From contig OZ038438.1 of assembly GCA_964036275.1 (NCBI GenBank), forward strand, positions 15,545,720-15,609,719: a stretch of 64,000 nucleotides of DNA, written 5' to 3'. The notes beneath the pieces were generated by a model. That model saw only the letters and a list, made by a program, of their open reading frames with translations. It ran no database searches and was not told where the DNA came from. Below, piece by piece: positions 10,422 through 21,979 of this stretch. Within the stretch, counting starts at the first letter, position 1; the number at the start of each line of letters is the position of its first letter. This DNA comes from Litoditis marina. Lineage: Eukaryota; Nematoda; Chromadorea; Rhabditida; Rhabditidae. The position numbers and the translations under genes were made by a program.

Positions 10422-13400
10422 TCAGATGTTGAGCACGGAGTGTTCATCGTAGATATAGCTGTACCATCCCCACGGTTGGTTCTCGGTTAATGGAACAGCG
10501 GCTTCAATTGAATCTGGAAACATGTTTGTGAATTGGAAACAGGCAAAATGAGTTCAATTTCAAATGGTCGTGGGTGGGAATTTCGGATAGTCCTAACTCA
10601 TTCGTTTAGAACACAGGAAAAAATCAAAAAAAAATTTAGTAGCTAGTATCTCAGAAAATGTGCTGGTATGTCTTCTAATTTTGTTGATAAATCAGTGAGT
10701 ATCATATTTCAGGGGGGTTTGCATTCTCGATGAAAGTCCAGGAGAAGAGATTGTTTTAGTTTACCTTCCTGACCCCCAATAGGTCCGTGTTCTGGCATAG
10801 CAGGAACGTTCACCATCTCTTGACGGTCTCCAAGTCTCGAGCAGCCGTCCGTGCTCCAGTTGTTCGAGAAAGCTGCATTGAACACCGGGCTGTTGTCACG
10901 GAACGAGAAGATTTCGTCGAACGTGTCGCTCTTCATCTGGCTCTCTGGAACATTTTTTGGGTTCCAATTTTTTTCAAATGCCATTGAATTTCCGAAAGAA
11001 GAGCGATTTTTAGTCTAGAATAGCAAATATTGATTTGTGATGTGTACAAAACAGTTATGTTGTTTGCCTTGCGGTTATTGAAAATCGTTTTCTTTAACCA
11101 GTCATTGAAACTATGAACAACATATTTTTTGATCATTTCGGTTTTTCATCCATCGATATAATGCAGTTGGTTCCTAGAACAGTCAAAAATAGAGCGATCA
11201 GCTTCATAATAATGATAATGCGAATCATTTAGCAACCTACCCTCTTCATGGAGAAGAAAACCATCGGAACTTGAGGTTGAAGCGGACTCTTCTTCGAAAA
11301 GACTGATTTCTGTAGAAATAAAATTAGAACTCCAGGACTCTCATTGACCGAGATATGTTCAAGAAAACCAACTAAAATATCATAAAAATGGTGTTCATCG
11401 CAGTTTTGTTTTTTGTCACTAACTGTGTGTGTGTGATGCAATCAACGTGACAAACCATTGGGATTCATTATTCTCTTTTTCGTGGACACTTTCACCGAGT
11501 CCAAGTAGTGCAGTACGCTGTGGTTCACTGATGTTCCTTTCTGGTTCACATTCTTCTTATTCGTAGGTGGAGACGTACTCCGTTTTCGAACCCTGTAGTA
11601 CAGCAGACAATTTGAAACATTTTATATTTCTACGAAATCGTTTTTCAAAAATTCGAAAAATAATACTTTGTTTCTCCCGTCATTTGCTATGTTTATAACT
11701 GGAGAACCTAGGAGATGCGTGAGTAATAGACAATTGACCTCTAAACGCAGGAAGACGTAAGACAACAACAAAAGTAAGTGAAATCGTGCACTAGTTGTTG
11801 GACACTTCAAGTAATAGCAGTTCCGCGACCCATACGGGAGAGGACCATGTTACTAGCGGTAGACCCGGAAACCCTCACCCGTCAGTGTTGATGGTCCAGA
11901 AAGATCCCGTTCCTCTCGGGTCACATTCGTCCGCGACCCTAACGAACAAGTTACTGCACGAAAGATTGTGTCGTATCGAGTTCTGGAATAGCCACAAGCT
12001 GGAACTGTTTTCCTACAACATAATGGACAGATCGTAAACTGTGTAATGGGTTACGGATTGGAGTTATGAAACATGCAGTGAGAAATTGCACAATTGTTAA
12101 TTGTCAAGCGTTTCACGTGAGTTTTTAATTTTCTCTTCACATAGGGAATTTTTTTCCCGGTTTCCATTCATTATGCTCATCTTATACTTCTCCAATACTA
12201 AGAATTCATATGCGGTGATCGCCAGTTTTTTATAGGACTACGTTTGCCCTCAAGAAGTATGAGATCACCAATTCACAAACCTTCCATGATTTTTCAGAAT
12301 TTCTGAAGTACGCGTACTTGGACATTATACAGCTGTAGATCTGTCTGAGTGTCATTTTCTTCTGTGCTGACTGCTCTATACATTCTTCTATTAGTTCCGC
12401 GTAGCTCAGTGGAGGCCTCTCCTCACCAAACTGCACTTTCACAGTCTAAAACCGCATTTCGTCAATCACATTTCAAAGTGTATCACCCTAAACTCTAAAA
12501 TCATGACAAAGAACAGTGTGAAAATATTATGTTTGCAACCGAACTAGTAAGTTCAGCTCATTTTGTTGGATGAGCTCATAAACGGAAAACAAGCAGGAAG
12601 TCGCGTAAAATGTGAACTACCATCAAAAGTTGTGCCCTCTACAATTAAACGTGATCCAGTAATAATGTGTTTCACTTCTTTTACGCATGTTAGTATTCAA
12701 CTACAATTGTATGATTGATATTAATTATCAGTGCCATGTACCTCGCACGTTGATTGGTGCGCGGTTGTCAAACCGCTTGACAATAAGCAGTAATGGGCAG
12801 GTGCGCCGGAGACCACCACCTCATTACTAGCGACAGCCGACGGTCAAAATTAGATATTAGACGCAGCCGCGATTGAACTCACCGGGAAATGTTCAAAACT
12901 CACCGGGATATGTGGAAAACTCACAGGGATGTGTAATCTCGTCCCCCCACCTTACTACCCGTACAAATCATACCCCTTTGTGATAGTCATATAATTCCAT
13001 TGGCAAGGGATAAAGTGAAAGTTATGAAACTGGCGGGATATCCCCCTTAGGGGTTTGAGTCAAACTTCGATATCGCCCAACGGGGGGAAGTGAATCTATA
13101 ATTTTATGAACCTGCCTTCTCTACATTTCGTTTGTGCCTGTTTCTGGGTCGATCATCCATGACATCTTGCTTCTCAAAGTCATCGGAGGTAAAGCAGAAC
13201 GAACCCATTTCACCACAGGAAGAGACCGATGAGCTGGCCGAAGCACTCTAGGAATAAATTTATTGGGGTGTGCAATGGCGTTACAATAATATAATGAAAC
13301 TAACTTTAATTGAATTTAAAAAAGGGTGAATGGTTGATATTTACCGAACTCGGAACCGAAAATGGAAGCTGCAATGTGTGCAGTTTGAAAGTGTAACCTT

Positions 13401-13736
13401 GTTCACGTAATACTTCAATCGCCGTTTGTTTAATGAGAGAAAGAAGGAATACAAAATCGCAGTCTAAGTTAGAACGTTGAAAAGACAATTTATTCTATTA
13501 TGATTTCAAAAGGAAATTTGATCAACTAAGATAGTTAGCGCAACCAAAGCTAACAAAAATCAACTGTAAGAAAAGGACCTGAGCTCACCGAGAACGTAGA
13601 CGAAATCGTTGGTTTGGCAGAAGATTGTATCTGTAGGAACCAATTCACACTAGGAAGGTCTTCTTGAGTCATTCCGAATACCTGAAGTCCACGTTATTGC
13701 ATAATTCGACAATTGAGAACAGGATAAGATAGCGTC
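10422..13736 (-). CDS. Forkhead-box transcription factor (5' end not resolved)
   Basis: DNA-binding regulator of the nucleus. Ten exons join in phase: 13736-13682, 13630-13589, 13463-13345, 13247-13125 (alternative donor leaves 13112), 12445-12281, 11982-11879, 11592-11456, 11309-11241, 10944-10765 and 10513-10422 (stop TGA); about 361 residues. The forkhead domain spans two exons. The first (12445-12281) has RPPLSYAELIEECIEQ, KKMTLRQIYSCIM and YAYFRNSEKSWK. The next starts with the recognition helix NSIRHNLS and ends in GSFWTINTDG. The intron after SWK matches a natural helix boundary. The usual LSLN/LHxCFVKV is CSNLFVRV here, so the domain is divergent; KKMTL and SFWTI recall FoxJ/FoxM types but I cannot assign a class. 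The C-terminal part is acidic (SLFEEESASTSSSDGF) and Asp/Glu/Ser-rich, possibly an activation region. An initiator ATG was not placed; weak exon candidates exist up to about 14.34 kb. Confidence 0.88.
12877..12934. repeat. 21-bp tandem repeat, about 2.7 units
   Basis: Units start at 12877, 12898 and 12919. The consensus begins ACTCACCGGGATATG; the first two units differ at a few positions and the third is shorter and more diverged. It lies in the forkhead intron just 5' of the exon encoding the first half of the domain, in a locally GC-rich stretch. Confidence 0.75.
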
Positions 13737-15563
13737 CTGACAATATTTCAGCAAATAATAGACGAATAATGTTGTATTCAACCTTTTTCTACGAAAAAGA
13801 GAGACTTGAATCAGTACAAAAACTCATTGTCCGGAATGTTTTTAGCGAGAAATACTGTAACACAACTGGTTTACAACTGGAGCTGATTACACAAATTGTC
13901 AGCAAAAGTACATCCTGAAAAGACAATATTTTCGTTAAAACGATAGAGACGGACGTGTTATTGACGTTGAGGTTAGGTGGTTGAGGAAGCGAAACGGCTT
14001 CCTGGCTGTACCGCCTCTCTACCTGCACCTGCCAGATGCATACGGCCGAAATACGATTGGTAATGCGATTCGAGAATGTTATGTCCCACCTCAATTAAGA
14101 TTCGCATGTGCAGGATAGGACAGACCGTCATAAACATACCTTTCGTAGCGTTCTCGCTAACGAAAGCTGATTGGTGGAAATAGAATCCGTATAATAGTTT
14201 CATCAGGGAAAGAAAAGGAAAAATAAAAGATGATGATCATGAAATGGACATGGACCTTGACTGGACAAGCGGAAGTTGGTTGAAAGACAAGTGTAACTAA
14301 CTGTTTGAATACCTCCCCTCCAGCTGCACGACCATACATCTACAGACAGACCAAAAAATACCATATATCACTGGTTTCGCGTTTTGAGTGATTTCTTTTT
14401 CTCTTGTACTTACTCTCTTATTCGTTTTCTTCTCTCTGTCTGTCTTTCTTTTTCTCTTTTCTCTCTTTATTCTTTCGTCTATTTCTATCCCCCCCCTCTT
14501 TTTCTCTGAACAACACCATGTAGGACAACCTATGCTTGACTTCCTGAATATCACTTTTTTGTTTCACGCCTTCTAATAGACTATAATTACGGTAATTGGG
14601 ATCACGAATCTACGTTTCACAAAGCTCCACACCACAGGTTCATGTAGTTTTTATTCAAATGTTAATCACACAGCGTGCATCACTCCAATGATTTTCAAAA
14701 TATGGCTGTTAGATTCCGTCACGTCCCAGTGAATCATACAATTTGGTGTTTGTTTTTTTCTTGATTTTTTACTTCAAATGTTCGACAACACTAATGTAGA
14801 AAAGTCGAACGAAAGGTTAGGTTTGGTCTACCTGCAAACCAAATGGTTGCTATCTCAAAGGCTTGGTTTCATTGATTGACTTACAAGAGTGAAAATTTAT
14901 GATAATTGAAACACTGGAAGTTGATCTCAGTTTGTGCAATTTCTTGTTTACATTCACCACCCTTATCCCAGTCATCTTGCCAACTTACAGTATTCTTTCG
15001 AGTGATATATCGTTTGTACTTCGCTTGAGGTTACAGACTTCTTTTGGTCATTTTCACGATGGTTCTTGCTCATTAACAACAAGTGTTCCAATCAGTCTCG
15101 TTTTTAGCCTTCAACGTAGCTAGACCACGGGACATCTGAATGCGCGTTGATTAACAAAGTATGTGACATAACAGTTGGAATTACAGGAAACTTCAAAATG
15201 CGACATTGTTATGTTCGGGTACGCTTGCGAATCATTTCCTGCTTTCAGCAGAAACACCACGAATTCGCAAGATATCGCTACAGTTTCTCTAAGCGTTCTA
15301 GTAGAGCAGTGGGTGGTGTGACTTTCCACTCGTAGTTCATTTTTCAATTCAATTATGATCAAATTTCTGTTATTTATTCACGTAGCCCGACATTTGGAGA
15401 GTAGACACTCATAGAACCTTCAGGAGAAACCCGTTCATTATGTCGAGCAACTGTGTAGTATTTTGGCTAATGTTTGTTCTTTATAGGGAACATATTGAGT
15501 ATATCACCTAATGAGAAGTTTTTGAGATCCTAACAACAAACTTCAAACGGTAACGCATTCGGT
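13737..15563. other. Region between divergent forkhead and chemoreceptor genes
   Basis: It should contain the forkhead 5' exon(s) and promoter (minus) and the receptor promoter (plus). Weak minus candidates are 13920-13881 (after TTTTCAG), a 25-bp segment ending at the GTATGT near 14141, and sequence near 14340 following CTGTAG. None could be joined with confidence. A pyrimidine-rich tract occupies about 14388-14510. Confidence 0.55.
14388..14510. repeat. Pyrimidine-rich (CT) low-complexity tract
   Basis: The plus strand is dominated by TTTCTCT and TCTGTCTGTCTTTC words, with a C7 run near 14491. The opposed open frames here (F/S-rich on plus, K/R/E-rich on minus) are products of this composition. 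Confidence 0.85.
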
Positions 15564-18500
15564 ATGTCAGAAGTACATTTTCTCGCACCAGGAATCGTCA
15601 TGTTGTTTGTAAGTTTTGTGTTTTCTCGACTTTAAAATGTTTATTTCTTTTTTATTAGCCACAAATTACGACGGCTGTGTTGTTCCTTGGTAAACCAAAT
15701 AAGAACGGTTATCGTAAACTACTTCAGCATACTACTACCCAACTCACAATAGTTACTACGAGCTTGCAACCAGTGAAAATACCGAACTATTCGAGTGAAC
15801 GTGTACAAACGGAAGTGAATTAAATATCAATCGATTGCAGGTTTCTTTGATTGGTATTGTGGCCAACCTCTATGTTCTTGTCAGTGTAGTACGGAGGAAA
15901 ACCTTTCGAACTTCATTCTTTTTCCTCTGCGGGTCCAAGGCTGCATTCAACTTCATCACTTGTTTCACATTTACCACATGGTGTGTACCTGTGGCAATTG
16001 GGTAAGCTATTAAATCATCCCGGTATAACTGAGTTTCAGAATACAATTGACTCAAATAAATTTAGACCGGGTGTGTTTGAAGAGTCTTGAGCTTGAGCTC
16101 CATGAAATATTCTTCGTGGCAATGTCTGAAGTAAACATTACGACTGACAACTGTCAAAAAACTAAACTAGAACTGTCATGAATCGGTGAAAAGCACACTC
16201 ACATATTTTCGTTTGCTTGATATAAATAACCAAACATAGTCCGCAAACATAGCAAAATATTGAGTTTTTCAGAGGTGAATATTGGCTACCCGATGTTATC
16301 AGTATGTGGATTGGTAACCTGATTGGTGGCAGTATATATATGGGTGGAGTATTTATGCAACTGTTGTCGTCAATTAATAGAATTATTGCCGCATTTTCTC
16401 TATATGTCTACAAGAAATATTGTGGCCTCCGGACAACAATGGTAAGTTGGTTAAAAACAATTTTTCATTCAAAAATTCAATGACTTTAATGCTGGTCCGA
16501 GCTGATTTCAGATACTCAACATTCTCACGTGGATCTTCGTCTTCTCGTTAGCGATAGTTTATTATCAACGTGAGCTTTATTATTTTTGCCATCACAGAAT
16601 AGATTGCACATATGAGCTAAACATTTATGCATTCCTTGATAGATTTTTTGTTTGGAGGAAACCATACGTGGAAAATGACGGCACCGCGCGACACAAAAGC
16701 GAAACAACCGAAACCTCAGTGAACTGTCGGTTCAACTGTACCAGAGGACTCTCGCAGTTCTCTAAAACAGTGCTTCTTTTCGAGCGCCATTAGTAGATTT
16801 ACACCGTGTCAACAGTAAGAATGTAAGTGAAACTTGTTACGTTAGGTGTGTTCGTTCTAGTCAATGCTTTCAGTGGGACGTTTTTACATTTTCGACAAAG
16901 ATTATCTTGTCTGGAGAATGGTGGTGGAAACAGAAACAGTTTATGAAACAACACCAACTGAAAACAAAGGTGGGACTCACGATAAATACATCGAATTATT
17001 TTTGACGTACCGTAACATTGGCAATTACGTTTGAACTAATTGCCATGTAGTCGGCGGACAACTTGAAAAACCCCATAAGTTGAAAGGGCAAAATTATACA
17101 TAGGAATCAAGAGTCAATATGATGTACTCGAATCGAACTTAATTATAAATCGGTCATAATTGAGCGGATGTGGCACGCAGCCTTACGTTTCGTGAATTGT
17201 TCAACTAGTACTAGACGGAAATTCCTTGTTTGGTTTTTAACGAATTGAGATTTCTATCCGTAATTGGTCTACTCATAGGGGTGATCAAACAGGCTTGTTT
17301 TAACTCAACGTGTAAGTCGAATATAAAGCCACGTTCCGCTTTTTCTTTTCACAACGACCTACGCAGGTAACATATTCTCACGTGTGGCTCCGAAGTTAGT
17401 TTCAACTCGACTCGAGTGAGTTATAGGTGCAAGTGACGGTGAATTGCACGTTTGGAATCGATCTTATCGTCCTTGTTTGCAGGAAACGAGACTGCTAGTG
17501 AAGATGGCACAGAGCCTCTTGCAGGGTACATTGTCTATATCTGCACCATACTCATGTTCGCAATAAACGCTGTCACCTTCACTAAACTCATCAAGGACAC
17601 GGTAGGCAGTCGGGGAGAAGAGACATATGACAACTTGTAGGTCATTTGAGAGGAACGGCCAGCTCGTCTGCGTAACTCTGATCTACACACACTCTCGTCT
17701 ACCGGCAAGAAATCAACGACCAATCGAGCCATTGCTGTCTTACTCAGGGAAATTATGACTACCTACACTCACCGTAGTTATTATTCACTCATACTCTTAG
17801 TTATAACACTCTTCACTCACCTCAGTTACGATGCAATCGTATATGAAAAACTTAAGAGGGTAGACTGCACTAACTCTTCATAACGAAATACATGTTTATC
17901 TCTTTTTATAATTGAAGCATTATAGCTATCTTTGCAGTTTCTGTAAAAAATGTAGATTGGGTGCGAAATGTTTCTAGTTCGTCATTTTTTCCCTTATTTC
18001 AGATTTCCAACAGCGTTCTCTCAGATAAGGAAGCCAGAAAGAGAATGAAACGAAACAGAGTTATTTTTGCGCAGGTAGTTGGTGTAATACTATATATCAC
18101 ATTTTCCATTGAATTCCTACCTGAAAAATTCTATTTTTGTTCTAATCTCGTTCGAAGTTACGAGGTCGGTGAATAGTTATACCCATTCCGTACTGCTATC
18201 CCATAACGACGCCGATGGAGTCCATAAAAAAAACGTCCAAATATTATAAATAAAACTTCCTTTTCTAACTGGCATTCTTTCCTTTTGGTATGTAACATCT
18301 TAAAACTGAACTGACCAAAAACTCATATTTGCGCTTTTGCGAACAACCTTCAAAAAACTTTCAACTCCGAAACGGTCTTTTGAATTCGCCTCTCAATAGA
18401 CAACCGCGAAGAAATCAATGTCAGAGTGGCATCGAGTAAAACGAGAAAAAAACTGTTTTCGACTCTTTTTCAAGATAGATGAACAGGTAAAATAATATTC

Positions 18501-19149
18501 ATCACTTTCGGTCAAAAAAATACTCATAAAAGAGCGTTGTAGCCAATGAAAGTGAGGGGTCCTCTCTGGTGTCGTGGAATAGATCAAGATACAAAAGCAG
18601 AACAAGCAGATCAAACTACAAACACAGAAAAACCGGGGCAATGTTGTTAGACTTGCAGAAGATTTCGCAAGACTCGCTCTATCTGGTGGATATCTTCACC
18701 GCGAGCGTTCTTTCTCAGTTGAACACCAGTTGGTGGTGGCTGTTTGCCACCAACTCGCTCGTTTGGCTTACCATCAACACAATCGACGGGTGAGACTATA
18801 GGAAATGACCGATTATTTGTTGTAGTTTAATCTTGAAACACGAACTTCGGCCGAACAGTATCACGATAAAACTACAGAGACAGAAGGACAGCGTATAAGC
18901 CTGCAGTTTTTGCGACGCAAATCACTACATATATGAAATAATATGAAATAACTTCACGTGAATCAGACATTAACTGCTCAATTCGCGACGTTGTGAAATT
19001 TCAGGATCGTCATGATTATATTTTCCAAAGAACTTTTGGATCCGCTCAAGAAGTTCGTGAAGATGATCAAGTTTCGCCGAACCGATAATCGTGAACTATT
19101 TGTACGTAAAAGAAGAACAGTATCTGCAATATCTAACCCACACTCTTAG
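15564..19149 (+). CDS. Nematode 7TM chemoreceptor, Srx/Srsx-like (331 aa)
   Basis: Predicted G-protein-coupled chemoreceptor. Nine exons join in phase: 15564-15608 (ATG), 15841-16001, 16273-16441, 16512-16569, 16874-16969, 17483-17601, 18003-18074, 18659-18789 and 19005-19149 (stop TAG). The total of 331 residues is the usual size of nematode serpentine receptors. TM1 crosses the first junction (FLAPGIVMLF, then VSLIGIVANLYVLVSVV). TM3 ends in the family-like motif SINRIIAAFSLY in place of DRY. TM4 is ILNILTWIFVFSLAIVYY, TM5 GYIVYICTILMFAINAVTF, the third loop basic (KEARKRMKRNRVIFAQ), TM6-7 in exon 18659-18789, and the tail Lys/Arg-rich. The NET sequence before TM5 could be glycosylated. The third loop and NR motif point to the Srx group, but superfamily assignment is by eye. 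The exon 16569/16874 junction is the least certain: reading through gives an alternative loop that ends in a stop near 16791. Confidence 0.85.
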
Positions 19150-19162
19150 TATTGTGTTAGTG

Positions 19163-19168
19163 AATAAA
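19163..19168 (+). terminator. Polyadenylation signal AATAAA of the chemoreceptor gene
   Basis: Canonical hexamer 13 bases after the TAG stop at 19147-19149. Distance and context suit a short nematode 3' UTR. Confidence 0.5.
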
Positions 19169-19754
19169 TCTGAGAGATGTGTCGTTTAATTGATATATTC
19201 GCTCAACGTGTTTTATTCGAAGATTGTTCGGTTGTCCGTTTACATTGGCCGTGTTCACCAGTTTCTTCGCCATCGCGTGTCAGTCATTGTTCAGGCTCAA
19301 CTAAAACACTAGAACAAGACGCGTTGCAATACCATAGCACTACGCTACCTGTAGTGATGACTTATATTAGTGAACGCTAAGATTGGTCTCCAATGCACTG
19401 ATTTTTACCAGTCATTGATGTGACTACCATTGTGGCAACATTTCCGCTGAGATAATCTTCGTTTTCAAATATTCATTACCATTCATTTCAACCTGTCCTC
19501 CTCCAATGTTCACCGTTACACGTGTTCAGTTCCCAATTTCTACCCAGAAGACGAGAAGAAGGTAGAGATCCATCACGCTGAAGTCTGAACCCATATTCAA
19601 CTAGTTTTCAAACAATATTCACTAGTCTTATGGTACAATGTGAGAAAGCACTTTATGGAACAATGTGAGAAACAAGACAGACCAAAATAATGAGGCAAGG
19701 AGAACGATCTCAATTTGTAACGAAGTTGTGTTTGCCTGATTGTGCATATGCCAT

Positions 19755-20050
19755 TTCATAGTATTCGAACCTCCCGATTCTTCGGTAAATGGTTCGAACC
19801 GAACCGCGAGCCAAATCACTCTGACTTGCACCGACTCGAGCTATTCTCCGCTCCAGTCTTTGGTTCCCCGTTCGGTTTCGCAGTTCGCCATTTAAATTGA
19901 ACACAATGGCACGGTCCTGCGGTTTGCGGTTTGGTTCGAACTATTTCACTCCAAATCAGACATGTCAAATCCGGTTCCATGCCTGCGGTTCGGTTCTCCA
20001 AAGACTGGTTCGTGGTTCGGTTCGCAAAGGTCATTTCTCCAGTGAACTCG
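19755..20050. repeat. GGTTCG/CGAACC-rich block with inverted repeats
   Basis: The words GGTTCGAACC, GAACCGAACC and GGTTCGGTTCG recur many times. The segment ccagtctttggtt near 19851 and its counterpart ccaaagactggtt near 19998 are inverted relative to each other, as are their CGAACCGAACC flanks, suggesting a degraded foldback element. The open frames here follow from this composition. Confidence 0.5.
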
Positions 20051-20649
20051 TATATATTTTTACCAGTCACCGGTTATTCACACTTGTCTCAATCATTTTC
20101 CGGCCTCAGAGTAACGATAGGTTGAACTATTCCAAGATTTAGCACCAGATATGACGAGGGTTCAGATGTACACAACTAAGATAGATTGAAATCAAAAACC
20201 GAGTTTAGCGACATAAAATAGGCACATAGTATTACGAAAGGATGTTTAGATGAGATAAGTGACCATCGAGGTCAGATCGGGTGTCCTTCTAGACTTTCAG
20301 CGAACTTTCCAAGAATCTCATATGAATGATCTGTGACTACTAAAAAATATATACATGCGGAACAGTTCCGCATCATTCGTGAGGATCATCATTGTTCATT
20401 ACGATTCACATTTTATATTGTTATTGAACTTTTCAGAACCACTGTTCCACCATTCTTGTTTGCTCAAAAACTTAAATATTCATTATCGTGAACGTTCCGC
20501 GCGTTTCGATAAAAACCCAGTGTTCTGCTAATTTTCGTGTAGATTCGCAATTGGTTATCTAATTTTCGGCGTTATTTACAACTATACTCAGTGCGATTTT
20601 TTAGTTGGTGAATGAGGAATTACCGGTGGAAGAATGATGCACCCATCGC

Positions 20650-21515
20650 AACACGTCCGCATTAAGACCGCAGCTCACCAATAAATAAATCCCCGCCCAT
20701 TTAAGGAATTAAAATATGTGATATGATGCTATGCTATATGCTTTTTTTGTTTCACATAGTTTATTTAATTGTTTCTAAAGTTATTTCCTATTTAACCTTG
20801 AATCATATCTACAATATGTACATGTTTTTTTTAATTAAATAATTCGCTTTAGTTGTCCGCGGAATAGCGGAATATCTCTCTCCATTTATGTTGTTCACAA
20901 TGCGTGATTTTTTTTTATCTATTTATCAGTTCTCTGACTTTGGGTTAGTAATACTTTCAGTTAGTTAACATATTTTACACGTTTATATGTCAGTCTCTGA
21001 GAACCATTAATTTGACTAACGCTATATATCATGAAAATGTGCTCATGATCCGCTTGAAAACTTCACGGTCCCGTTTCAGCTTACTGAATAGTTCTGATCA
21101 TTTTATGATGATTTTTAAGTCAATTTTTATTTTCTTCACCGACACATTGCAAATACCATCTGATTGCAACAAGTCCGCATCAAGACCGCAGCTTGCAATT
21201 TAATCGCCGCCCTTTAAAGGAGTTAGTAATTTTACATGAATTCATGCGTTTTTTTGTTTGAAAAGCTTTTTTACTTATTTATTGAATAATTGATTTTCAA
21301 TTGAACCTTAAACCTGTCTTTAATATGTACATGTTTTTTATTAAATAATTCGCCTAGTTGTCCGCGGAATATCTCTCCATTTTGTGGACAAAGCGTGCAT
21401 TTTGCATTTCTATCTGTTCATCAGTGTTCTTTATTTTACGTTTGGAATACTTTCAGTTAATTAACATATTTCACACCTTTCTATGCCAGTTTCTAAGAAC
21501 CCTTGATTTAACTAA
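20650..21515 (+). repeat. Diverged direct duplication, two units of about 350 bp
   Basis: Unit 1 (about 20655-21020) and unit 2 (about 21172-21515) share, in the same order, a CGCATNAAGACCGCAGCT head, a TTAANGGANTTA segment, ATATGTACATGTTTTTT, AATAATTCGC, TAGTTGTCCGCGGAAT, a TATCTNTTNATCAGT segment, ATACTTTCAGTTANTTAACA and a tail ending in GACTAACGC or TAACTAACGC. Offset is about 515-530 bp. No coding capacity. Confidence 0.75.
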
Positions 21516-21659
21516 CGCACGAAATTAGACTATGGTTATATATCCCAAAAATGAATCTGGAAATCCTTTAGTCTGCGGCCCCTATATCGGTCGGGCAGCA
21601 GGGCCGACCGCTAGCACCAAGGGTAACATAGTCAAAGAATTGGAGCGAGAGGGAGGTGA

Positions 21660-21703
21660 TACTGATCAGTTCCTCAGTATCACTGATCAGTTCCTCAGTA
21701 TCA
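21660..21703. repeat. 21-bp tandem repeat, two units
   Basis: The unit actgatcagttcctcagtat followed by c occurs twice in a row. It sits about 280 bp upstream of the predicted co-Smad start. Confidence 0.85.
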
Positions 21704-21979
21704 CCCCCCTCTCGACACTTCCTTCTCCGCTACAAATAGAAATGTTACAATTGTTATTTATTTCCCCGTGGATGTTGATGTTGCGTTCAAGTGAACCGTA
21801 CCAATCAACTTGAGTGATGCCTATAATTTTGTTAACATGATTCAAATGTTAATTTATATCAGTTGTAAAAATACTTTTGGTTCATTAATGTTTAGAAATT
21901 ATATTAAATTATTGTCAGATTTTCATCGGCGGGTTGCTTCCTGCAACCGGACTCGAACTAAATACTCGTTCAAGGAGGC

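Larger units (their letters stand above)
19150..21979. other. Intergenic region between chemoreceptor and co-Smad genes
   Basis: An AATAAA at 19163-19168, 13 bases after the receptor stop, is a likely polyadenylation signal. No further exon was found. The region holds a GGTTCG-rich inverted-repeat block (about 19.75-20.05 kb), a diverged duplication (20.65-21.02 and 21.17-21.51 kb) and a short 21-bp tandem repeat (about 21660-21703). The co-Smad promoter is expected in the last part. Confidence 0.6.

Noticed and set aside
16570..16790. Read-through of the fourth chemoreceptor exon past 16569
   Set aside because: The frame is open and includes a Cys-containing loop, but ends in a stop before TM5. 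Splicing 16569 to 16874 gives a complete seven-TM protein of normal length.
19710..20070. Overlapping minus-strand frames rich in NRT and ENRT words
   Set aside because: The words come from the repeated GAACCGAACC sequence; no splice signals or protein-like composition.
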